6,291 nt of DNA, from contig JADLFM010000118.1 of the NCBI GenBank assembly GCA_020845495.1, positions 1-6,291 on the forward strand, in the 5' to 3' direction. Positions 1 through 5,950 of this stretch are shown here, one piece after another; the first letter of the stretch is position 1; each line of letters starts with the position of its first letter. The translations under genes and the position numbers were made by a program. The notes under the pieces are model-generated. The model ran no database searches, was not told where the DNA came from, and was given only the letters and a program-made list of their open reading frames with translations. This stretch comes from Chloroflexota bacterium. GTDB taxonomy: Bacteria > Chloroflexota > UBA6077 > JACCZL01.

Positions 1-1297
1 CAGCGCCGAGTGTGTGGGCCAGATCGCGCACCAGCAGACGGCGAATCCCGGTCGGATGGTCGGGTCCGCCACCGGCCAGGCCATTGAAGCGGACGGCGCG
101 GGCGAGACTGAGGCCCTGCTGCGCGGCGACGAACTCAAGGCCGGCTCTGGTCAGCTCGGTCAGGTCAGACGGCGAAGACCGGTCACGCTCGTGCGTATCC
201 AGGAGTCGCACGAGGCCGAACTGGATAAGTCGGGTCCAGCGCTCCCGTAGACGCCGCGCCTCCCATCCGAGCACGGCGGCGAGACTTTCGGCGCTCAGGA
301 AGGGATGGCGACCGACCAGGTCGAGCAGAACCCGCTCCACCGGCGAGACCTTCAGCGCCAGCCTGCCAAGGCTATTGTCTGACGCATCGCAATCGAAGAC
401 CGAGCTGACCGCGCGGGGGATCGGGCTGCCGGGCCGCCGCTCATCGAGTGGACGGAGCCGCAGATCACGCGCGTAGACAGCCGGGGTCGGCCCGGCAGCG
501 GCGGCCACCTCGTCCAGGTTGTGGCGGTCGTCGAGCAGCTCCCGCCAGGTCACGATGCGAGCGTCGAGTGGCGCGCTGCGGTGTGACCGTGCCAGGTCGT
601 CCAGCAGCCGCGTCCAGGCTGACCGCCGATCGTCGGTCGTGGCGATGACGAGCGTCGGCAGCTTGGTCCCACTGACGCGGCGGCGAGCTTGCAAGTGTCC
701 GATGGCCGGCCGGTGCACGCGCAGCGGGAAGGTCGCCAGATCGGGCATCAGGATGAGCTCGGCAGTCCTGCCGTCCCAGGACAGGGCAGCATAGGCCGGC
801 AGCTCGACCGTGACCGGCGCCTTGCGGGTCGGAAGTCGGATCCGCCCTCGCCACGGCTGGTCCCAGGCAAGAAGCTCGGCACGCTCACCTCGGGTGCCCG
901 CGAGCGCTGCGAGGAGCTGGTAGGTGGCGAGCAGGTGCGGCAGGCTGAGCAGGCGATCCAGGAGGTCGGGACCGCGCAGGCGCGCTCGCCGAGCCAGGTG
1001 CGCCGCATCGACCCGCCGGTCCACGGCGAGCGTCGCGATGCCCAGGTCGGTCAGGTAGAGTAGGCCGAGATTCTTCCCCGCCCTGAGCGCCGGATGGATT
1101 TCGCCGACCAGCCCTGTTTCACGGAGTCGGGACAGGCATCGGTAGACCGGAGAGCCGGCCCGGGCTCCGGACAACTGCTCGATGGCTCCTTCCCAGATGA
1201 AGGGGAGATGCGACAGCAGTCGAAGCGTCCGTCGGTCACTCTCGGCCAGGCGTTCGGCGGCCGCCACGGCGTCTCGCCAGTGGACCCATCCGTTCAT
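1..1297 (-). CDS. Replication-relaxation-like winged-helix protein, C-terminus beyond the window
   Basis: The frame is open for 432 codons from an ATG at 1297 to the window edge, so the C-terminus is missing. The ATG overlaps the TGA of the upstream ATPase gene (ATGA at 1294-1297), which suggests coupled translation. Residues about 20-95 form a winged-helix module: a leucine-rich helix (TLRLLSHLPF), a recognition segment (SPVYRCLSRLRETGLV) and a wing ending in LLYLTDLGIATLA. A second similar module lies at about 318-400 (VERVLLDLVGRHPFLSAES, then RLRERWTRLIQFGLVRLLD, then LTELTRAGLEFVA). Near the window edge, RRLLVRDLAHTLGA resembles the helix that follows the wing in Replic_Relax (PF13814) proteins. 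That family occurs on actinobacterial and related mobile elements beside TraG/VirD4-like ATPases, as here, and is thought to act in plasmid replication or transfer initiation. The family call is from memory of motifs. The winged-helix reading is firm; the exact role is not. Confidence 0.72.
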   Translation of the reverse strand, partial: MNGWVHWRDAVAAAERLAESDRRTLRLLSHLPFIWEGAIEQLSGARAGSPVYRCLSRLRETGLVGEIHPALRAGKNLGLLYLTDLGIATLAVDRRVDAAHLARRARLRGPDLLDRLLSLPHLLATYQLLAALAGTRGERAELLAWDQPWRGRIRLPTRKAPVTVELPAYAALSWDGRTAELILMPDLATFPLRVHRPAIGHLQARRRVSGTKLPTLVIATTDDRRSAWTRLLDDLARSHRSAPLDARIVTWRELLDDRHNLDEVAAAAGPTPAVYARDLRLRPLDERRPGSPIPRAVSSVFDCDASDNSLGRLALKVSPVERVLLDLVGRHPFLSAESLAAVLGWEARRLRERWTRLIQFGLVRLLDTHERDRSSPSDLTELTRAGLEFVAAQQGLSLARAVRFNGLAGGGPDHPTGIRRLLVRDLAHTLGA

Positions 1298-2817
1298 GTC
1301 GCCGCCTCCGTCGGCTCCCCGGCCGGATCGTCCATCGGCAGCGACACCTGGAGGACGGCGGGACTGTCGGCAGCGTCGACCTTGCGGCTACCGTCGACCG
1401 ACGTCCCCTTGGGTGTTGCTCGTCGCCCGTGCTTCTCGTCGCGATGCTGGCTCCGCTGCTGATGGCGTTCCGTAGAGGATCCCGCTCCGGTGGGTGGCCA
1501 ACTCCGATCGGAGATGCTGCCCTTCCGACCCCGTTGCTCCTGCTTCTGGGTCTCTGAACGGCTCCCCTCGATCCTTGCCAGGGCCGATCGAAGATCGTTC
1601 TCGACGGCGTTTGCCTCGCGGCCATAGCGAGCTGCTGAGAGCTCGGTGAGCGTTCCTCGCACGACGGGATCACTTGCCGGTGGCCGATCGAGCGCGAGCG
1701 AGAACGTCGGCAGCCGCTCTCCGCCGGCCGAGAGTCTGGCGTAGCACTGGTGCTCGCCCAGCTCGATCAGGTCGTGCTCGTCGACCTCGCCGCCGAGCTC
1801 CCGCACCAGGTAGCGGGCGTCCTCGGCGCTGGTGTGGAAGGCGAACAGGCCGTCGAGGTTGGCGAAGACGGTCGCCCGCTGGGAGCGCCCCTGCTCGCGG
1901 TCGAGCGCCTCGAGGCGGGCCAAACTCTGGGTGGCCAGGACCAGGCTCGCGCCGTACTTGGCCAGCTCGGAGAGGATCGCCTCGTAGTCGGCGCCCGCCA
2001 TTGTGTGGAACTCGTCGACGATCAGGGTAACCGGGCGCCGTCCCGATTCCGAGAGCCGGGCCTGCTCGCCCACCAACAGGCCGACGAGGTTGATCAGCGT
2101 GCCGCCGATCAGCGCGGCCGTGTCCTCGCCGACGGTCCCCTTGGCCGTGTTGACGACGACGATGGCGCCGGTGTCCAGCCACCCGGACGGATCGATGGTG
2201 GATCGTGGCTGGCCGACGATCGAGCGGGCCGCGCGTGACCCCGCGAATCTGTGCACTTTCGTCAAAATCGTTTCGGTCTGGCCCCACTGCCAGTCGGCGA
2301 AGTCGGCGGCCGCCGCGTACGGCGTGCCGTCGAGCCTGGCATGCAGGTCGGTCGGCGACAGGCCACACTCGGGAATCGCAGTCAGCAGCTCGCACGGCAC
2401 GTGCTGCTCGGCGGCGTCGAGAAGCGCCAATCGAGCGTCGTCGTCGTAGGCCGGTGCACAGAGCGTGGAGAGCAGCAGTTCGCCAGCTTGAAGGTCGAAA
2501 TCATGCCAGCGCTCGTACCCGAATCCGTTCCTGGCGAAGGGGATTCCCCCGATGACCTGCTCGTACTCCTCCACCTCATAGACCGGGAACAGCTCGACCC
2601 CGACCTTGTTCACGAAGGCCGCCACTCGTGCGTGCTCGCGACGCTCGCCCGGCCGATGGGCAGCCAGGATCTCGCCTGCTGTGTGCGGGAAGACCTCTTC
2701 GACGATGCGCCGAAAGGCGAGTTGGGCTGCGTGACCGTCGAGCAGGGCCGCGACGGACGTCGGCATCACCGGCGACCGTCGCAGCGCCTGCCAGAGCGAG
2801 CTCGGTCGGACGATCAA
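1294..2817 (-). CDS. VirD4/TraG-like coupling ATPase, Walker A absent, with an unrelated N-terminal module
   Basis: This 507-aa protein starts at a TTG that overlaps the TGA of the upstream ubiquitin-like gene (TTGA at 2814-2817); an ATG at codon 18 is the alternative start. Residues about 184-380 match the C-terminal half of TraG/TraD/VirD4-type coupling ATPases: LTKVHRFAGSRAARSIVGQ (185-203), IVVVNTAKGTVGED (219-232), Walker B VTLIVDEFHTM with D268 and E269, the sensor-like stretch LVLATQSLARLEA (292-304), and EDARYLVRELGG (332-343). Such ATPases pump DNA during conjugation. No GxxGxGK[ST] Walker A occurs in this ORF, and there is no room for one upstream. Residues 1-180 (for example IGGIPFARNGFGYERWHDFD at 89-108) do not look like an ATPase and may be a separate module. 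Residues 381-507 are charged and probably disordered, with QVSLPM at 490-495 resembling a clamp-binding hexapeptide. The gene may be a genuine fusion or a deletion chimera. Confidence 0.75.
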   Translation of the reverse strand: MIVRPSSLWQALRRSPVMPTSVAALLDGHAAQLAFRRIVEEVFPHTAGEILAAHRPGERREHARVAAFVNKVGVELFPVYEVEEYEQVIGGIPFARNGFGYERWHDFDLQAGELLLSTLCAPAYDDDARLALLDAAEQHVPCELLTAIPECGLSPTDLHARLDGTPYAAAADFADWQWGQTETILTKVHRFAGSRAARSIVGQPRSTIDPSGWLDTGAIVVVNTAKGTVGEDTAALIGGTLINLVGLLVGEQARLSESGRRPVTLIVDEFHTMAGADYEAILSELAKYGASLVLATQSLARLEALDREQGRSQRATVFANLDGLFAFHTSAEDARYLVRELGGEVDEHDLIELGEHQCYARLSAGGERLPTFSLALDRPPASDPVVRGTLTELSAARYGREANAVENDLRSALARIEGSRSETQKQEQRGRKGSISDRSWPPTGAGSSTERHQQRSQHRDEKHGRRATPKGTSVDGSRKVDAADSPAVLQVSLPMDDPAGEPTEAAT

Positions 2818-3221
2818 CCTTGACGGATGCGACGGAGCGCCTCGACGGACGAGCGAGTGGCGCGTGCGTACGTCTCGGCCTCGGCTATCGCGAGGTTGAC
2901 CTCGGGCTGGCGGGCCGCCGCTGCCTCGGCGTCAAGTTCGCCGTCCGCATCCACCAATTGGGATACGAGGTCGAAGACTGCCAACCGCTTCGTCGGGACC
3001 CGCCGGAGGATCGTCACGATGCCGGCCTGGTCGGTGCCCTTGGTGCCGATGCGCCTGGTGAAGGTGTAGCGCACCTCGTCGTCGCCACGGCGGTCCTCGC
3101 GGGTTTCGGCATTGGTCAACTCGGGGAAGAAGTCGCTGAGCTGCCTGCGCACATCCTCGACCGAAACCCCGGGGTCAGGGTCCGGGAACTCGCGGCCATC
3201 GTAGACGAAGATTCGTGTCAT
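2814..3221 (-). CDS. Ubiquitin-like PRTRC system protein C with an extended C-terminus
   Basis: This 135-aa protein starts at the ATG at 3221, with GGAGG six bases upstream. Residues 1-61 carry the PRTRC protein C signature: FVYDGREFPDPDP, then a helix SVEDVRRQLSDFFPEL, then a strand pair ending YTFTRRIGTKG. This family (TIGR03738, in the prokaryotic-ubiquitin group) has a beta-grasp, ubiquitin-like fold. It was first noted in gene clusters that also encode a ParB-like protein, a ThiF/E1-like protein, an E2/RWD-like protein and a JAB peptidase. Usual members are, from memory, around 70 aa. This one adds about 74 helical, charged residues (AGIVTILRRVPTKRLAVFDLVSQL onward). No terminal Gly-Gly is present: the protein ends RIRQG, and the only internal candidate is TKG at 59-61. 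No E1 or JAB gene lies in the window, so conjugation cannot be inferred. Its TGA overlaps the start of the ATPase gene, which links their expression. Confidence 0.82.
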   Translation of the reverse strand: MTRIFVYDGREFPDPDPGVSVEDVRRQLSDFFPELTNAETREDRRGDDEVRYTFTRRIGTKGTDQAGIVTILRRVPTKRLAVFDLVSQLVDADGELDAEAAAARQPEVNLAIAEAETYARATRSSVEALRRIRQG

Positions 3222-3227
3222 GCCATG

Positions 3228-3232
3228 CCTCC
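3228..3232 (-). promoter_or_regulatory. Shine-Dalgarno site GGAGG of the ubiquitin-like gene
   Basis: On the minus strand, GGAGG lies six bases before the ATG at 3221, in the 18-nt gap after the upstream TGA. Another ATG five bases before the start is out of frame and meets a stop after one further codon, so this site supports 3221 as the true start. Confidence 0.7.
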
Positions 3233-3239
3233 GTCACCC

Positions 3240-3800
3240 TCAACCGAACAATGTGAGCTGACCGGCACCCGGTCGCTTCGGTGTTTCGACGGCCTCGGTC
3301 GCCGCCGACGGAGCGACATCTGGCGCAGCCTGCTCGGATGGTCGTTCTTGATCGAGTGGCACACTGCTTCGGGGTGGTGGGGTCGCGGGAGGCCGTCGGT
3401 CGGCGGTCGAGCGACGCGGCGACACCGTTGACGTAGCCCGATTGCGGGGCTGGAGTCGCCAGCGTGCCTCGGCCTCATCCAACAAGGCCGGCACCTGTTC
3501 GAGGGCGTCCGGCAGTCCCATCACGGTCGCCGTGCGGAGGATCGGGTCGCAGTCATCCGAGCCGAGGGCGAGTGACGCGCGATACTGCCCGTGATCGGAC
3601 AGTGCGAGGGTCATGACCAGCTTCAGCGTCCGGCGCGGAGCCTCGGTGGCATCGGCAACTTTCGGGGTCGACGTCAACTCACTCGGCGGAGTTTCCGCAC
3701 CGGGCAATACATCGCCCGAAGCGGCCGGCGGCGTGCAGCCGCAGGCATCCGTTGCGTCGGATCGGCCCGCCGGCACGCGGATCGACAATTCATGCTCCAT
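3240..3800 (-). CDS. Uncharacterised small-core protein with disordered linker and C-terminal clamp-binding-type peptide
   Basis: I do not recognise this family. The frame stays open upstream to 3953, but I choose the ATG at 3800 (186 aa). It has GGGAG seven bases ahead, and the longer version would run through the palindrome and into the upstream clamp fragment. Residues 1-56 are polar and Pro/Ala-rich. Residues 57-119 form the only compact part: two predicted strands (LKLVMTLALS, YRASLALGSDDCDP), then an amphipathic helix (LPDALEQVPALLDEAEARW). Residues 120-180 are Pro/Arg/Ser/Ala-rich and probably disordered. The protein ends GAGQLTLFG; QLTLF at 181-185 fits the bacterial beta-clamp-binding consensus QL(S/D)LF with one conservative change. 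The layout, a small domain on a flexible tether with a terminal clamp ligand, suggests an adaptor or recruitment factor. It sits between a clamp-gene remnant and the ubiquitin-like gene, 18 nt from the latter. Its function is unknown. Confidence 0.78.
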   Translation of the reverse strand: MEHELSIRVPAGRSDATDACGCTPPAASGDVLPGAETPPSELTSTPKVADATEAPRRTLKLVMTLALSDHGQYRASLALGSDDCDPILRTATVMGLPDALEQVPALLDEAEARWRLQPRNRATSTVSPRRSTADRRPPATPPPRSSVPLDQERPSEQAAPDVAPSAATEAVETPKRPGAGQLTLFG

Positions 3801-3807
3801 CACATGA

Positions 3808-3812
3808 CTCCC
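3808..3812 (-). promoter_or_regulatory. Shine-Dalgarno site GGGAG of the QLTLFG-tail gene
   Basis: On the minus strand, GGGAG lies seven bases upstream of the ATG at 3800. It supports this start over the longer in-frame extension to 3953. Confidence 0.6.
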
Positions 3813-3823
3813 AAGGCGCTCGA

Positions 3824-3851
3824 CGATGGCCGGTCGGCCGACCGGCCATCG
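3824..3851. repeat. 28-bp perfect palindrome between the clamp fragment and the QLTLFG-tail gene
   Basis: The half-site CGATGGCCGGTCGG (3824-3837) is followed immediately by its exact reverse complement (3838-3851) with no spacer; pairing fails at the next base on each side. It lies in the 61-nt gap between the TGA at 3862 and the ATG at 3800, 11 bases upstream of the GGGAG site. No T-run follows it in the direction of transcription, so it is a poor intrinsic terminator. It could be an operator for a dimeric regulator, an mRNA hairpin that stabilises the downstream message or controls its translation, or a recombination or processing site. Confidence 0.85.
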
Positions 3852-3861
3852 GTTGGCAATC

Positions 3862-4384
3862 TCAGGCAGCCTCAGCCGGACGCTGAACGAGCGCCGGCAG
3901 GTGGAGCGGCATGGCAAGCGCCAGGTCGGCAGAGCCTCCCCGCCCGACCTCACGGATCACAACCGGTGACTGCGGGCTCGACCATGCGAGCTCGAGCTGA
4001 GGCCCGTCGATCGTGTCGAGGAGGTCAACGAGCAGGCGACTGTTCAGCGCGACGCTTTGCGGCTCGCCCTCGACTGCCGCGGCGATCTCTCCCTCAGCCT
4101 CGCCCGTTTCGTCGCCGCGTGCCAGGAGCCGCAGGCCGCCCGGCCGAGCGTCGAAGACGACGGGGCGGCCTGGCCGTCTTTGCCGAATAGCCCGGCGACG
4201 CGCACAGCCTGACGGAAGCCCGCGGTCTGCACGACAACACGGGTTCGCGCCTCGCGCGGGATGACGCGTTCGATGTCCGGGAAGCGCCCGTCGACGAGCC
4301 GACTGAACAGCACGCTGCCGCCCGTGATGAGATGTACGCCACCCCCGTCTGGCGTGATGACCAGCCGCGCTGTCACGCCCAGCC
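3862..4384 (-). pseudogene. dnaN: DNA polymerase III sliding clamp (beta subunit), 5'-truncated and frameshifted
   Basis: Two adjacent frames together give the last strands of clamp domain II and all of domain III. The first frame (about 4384-4170) reads ARLVITPDGGGVHLITGG, then FSRLVDGRFPDIERVIP, then FRQAVRVAGLFGKDG. DGRFPDxxRVxP is a hallmark of beta clamps. The second frame (about 4169-3862) continues RPVVFDARPGGLRLLARG, DETGEAEGEI, VALNSRLLVDLLDTIDGPQLEL, SPVVI and MPLHLP. The two join naturally if a single base is restored, for example one G in the GG at about 4170-4169. Domain I and most of domain II are missing, and the 5' side runs straight into a different gene near 4380. A clamp needs three domains per subunit to form a ring, so this remnant should not work alone. 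A normal clamp is about 370 aa. The MPLHL segment, part of the peptide-binding groove in known clamps, is kept. The frame of the upstream Mom-like fragment is open throughout, from 4806 to 3862, but is nonsense in the middle. Confidence 0.85.
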
Positions 4385-4806
4385 AGCCGGAACACCCGCC
4401 CGAGGAACCAGCTCTCTCCGTTCGCGGCCACACGATCCGCCAGCACCAGCCGTCCGAGCTCGAGCGACTCGTGGGACGGCACCAGGTGCGGGAAAGGCCG
4501 AGTCAAGACCGCCCTGCGGACAGGTACGCTCAGGACGGTCACGCCGAGCAGGGCTCCACGCCGATCCCAGAGCCCGTATCGGAGCCGACTGGCAACGTAC
4601 GTTCGAGCGTAGTGGTGCCGCTCAACGTACGCCTTGGCCGTCCGATCGGCGATCGGACCGACCTCGTACTGGGTCGCATCGAATCCGCCCTCCGACCGAT
4701 GCCGCCAACGTGGGCGGCCATCTCGCCAGCGCTGACACCAGTCGCTCGACGGCGACACTTCCAGTGGCGTGATATCAAGCGACAGTTGCCGAGGGTAAGG
4801 CGCCAT
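4379..4806 (-). pseudogene. Mom-like (GNAT-type) DNA modification protein, N-terminal half only
   Basis: I choose the ATG at 4806, which has GAGG about eight bases upstream; a GTG at 4827 is the alternative start. The gene overlaps the end of the DpdA-like gene by 32 nt. About 143 codons show a recognisable pattern: AYVERHHYARTYVASRLRYGLW, then LLGVTVLSVPVRRAV, then LELGRLVLADRVAANGESWFL and GRVFRLAG. This resembles the N-terminal half of Mom-family proteins, GNAT-related enzymes named after phage Mu Mom, which modifies adenine in DNA. The C-terminal half is absent: after FRLAG the sequence becomes a sliding-clamp gene in another frame. A full member would be expected to run about 200 residues or more. 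QLSLD at residues 7-11 is a partial match to clamp-binding peptides. The reading frame continues uninterrupted to 3862, so a 314-aa hybrid could still be translated. The family call is from remembered motifs and should be checked. Confidence 0.65.
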
Positions 4807-5950
4807 CGCCGGCCTCGCCGAGCTCACCGGGCGTGAAGAGATCGAGCTGGGCCGACTCCAGCCGTCTCCGCAACTCCAGCCGAGCGTCCAGATCCTCCAT
4901 GTCGGTGGGAACGCGCTCCGGGCCCGGAAAGGTCCAGAGTCCCACGTAGGCCGAGAGCAGCGAGCGCAGGTTGCAGCTCATCAGGTCCAGGAGGGGGAAG
5001 AAGCTTCGGGCACCGGTGCGAGTCAGGCGAATCGTCTTGACGAGGCCGTCCTCCAGCACGGCCAGCACTTCTGCTCGCGCGTCGTGAATCCACCAGCTGC
5101 CATGCACCCAGACGCGGTCGAGCAGCCCGGCGCGCCCGAGGCCGTTCACGACGATCGGGTTCGCCTGTCCCAATCCCCAGAACTGGGTGTTGGGGAACGC
5201 ACGGCAGAGGATCTGGAGGTAGAGCTGACGCTCGGGGCGCCGGCAAGGGCTCTGGTTGAGTCCGCCGATGGCGACGAGCGGCGCACGGTCGCAGTAGAAG
5301 CGCAGCACCGGGTCACGTGCGGCGAGCGCGGCGTTTGTCTCGACGGACAGCCCGTTGACCCACGACGGCATGGCCTGCCAGACCGGTATCGTGATGTCCC
5401 GGTAGCCGTCGCGACACATGTGCTCGTAGCCACGGCGGCTCGCCTCCTGATCACCCACCGTGTCCTTCGCCATCACACCATCCGGGCTCACGAGGTCGAT
5501 CGTCTCGCAGTAGCGCTCGTAGCTGCTCCAGGATGGGGCGCCCCCCGTGAACTCGCGGTAGGCGGCGCTGTCCAGGAAGATCGGCAGGCTTCGCGTCTCC
5601 GGGGAACAGAGCGCAGCGAACCCCGGTCGGTAGCGCATCCGACCGGTCACGCGGCCGGGACACGCGAGATAGGTGTAGTCGAGGAAGAGGCAGGCCCGTT
5701 CGGATGCGTGGAGCGCGGCCTGGTCGCCGAGGCGAGCCTTACTGATGGAGGCGCTCGGCTCAAGGGCTCCCTCGAGGTGGGGACGGAGCGTGCTACCCCA
5801 GTTGCCGGCGATGCCGACCAGCGGATCGGCGGCTCGCATCAGCGGGCGGGAATTGACGCCGGCGATGCCCACTGCTGCGGCGCGCAGAGAGCTGATCGGC
5901 CGCGGAGTAGCGGGAGAGGTGCGGATCGACGGTGTTCGGTCGATGTCCAA
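4775..5950 (-). CDS. TGT/DpdA-like TIM-barrel protein, probable DNA 7-deazaguanine transglycosylase relative
   Basis: The longest version is 391 aa from a TTG at 5950. An ATG at 5839 (codon 38, 354 aa) is a credible start, because recognisable sequence begins just after it (VGIAGNWGSTLRPHLEG); neither has a strong ribosome site. Motifs fit the tRNA-guanine transglycosylase superfamily, especially DpdA-like proteins: PIFLDSAAYREFTGG (D127, like the DSGGF loop), DGVMAKDTVGD (D163, D167), ITIPVWQAMPSW (187-197), APLVAIGGLNQS (223-234), FWGLGQANPIVV (257-268) and GLLDRVWVHGSWW (275-287, where D278 is a candidate catalytic aspartate). DpdA exchanges guanine in DNA for a 7-deazaguanine precursor. 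The call rests on remembered motif order; a related uncharacterised barrel is possible. The C-terminal tail contains QLDLF at 368-372, an exact beta-clamp-binding consensus, followed by a short acidic stretch. The gene overlaps the Mom-like gene downstream by 32 nt, giving two DNA-base-modification candidates in tandem. Confidence 0.62.
   Translation of the reverse strand: MDIDRTPSIRTSPATPRPISSLRAAAVGIAGVNSRPLMRAADPLVGIAGNWGSTLRPHLEGALEPSASISKARLGDQAALHASERACLFLDYTYLACPGRVTGRMRYRPGFAALCSPETRSLPIFLDSAAYREFTGGAPSWSSYERYCETIDLVSPDGVMAKDTVGDQEASRRGYEHMCRDGYRDITIPVWQAMPSWVNGLSVETNAALAARDPVLRFYCDRAPLVAIGGLNQSPCRRPERQLYLQILCRAFPNTQFWGLGQANPIVVNGLGRAGLLDRVWVHGSWWIHDARAEVLAVLEDGLVKTIRLTRTGARSFFPLLDLMSCNLRSLLSAYVGLWTFPGPERVPTDMEDLDARLELRRRLESAQLDLFTPGELGEAGDGALPSATVA

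Noticed and set aside
465..854. A 129-codon minus-strand frame opposite in phase to the replication-relaxation gene
   Set aside because: It lies inside the 432-codon frame that has clear winged-helix motifs; this frame is Arg/Ala/Pro-rich with none.
2814..3221. QLSDFF in the ubiquitin-like protein as a fifth clamp-binding peptide
   Set aside because: It lies in the conserved helix of the PRTRC-C fold (RxQLxDFFPEL), so it is probably structural and not an exposed linear motif.
2628..3431. A 267-codon plus-strand open frame crossing the ATPase, ubiquitin-like and QLTLFG-tail genes
   Set aside because: It spans three well-supported minus-strand genes and their boundaries, and reads as Arg/Gly/Ala-rich low-complexity sequence, so it is a shadow.
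3824..3851. The 28-bp palindrome as a rho-independent terminator
   Set aside because: No T-run follows on the minus strand, there is effectively no loop, and the next gene starts within a few dozen bases with its own ribosome site.
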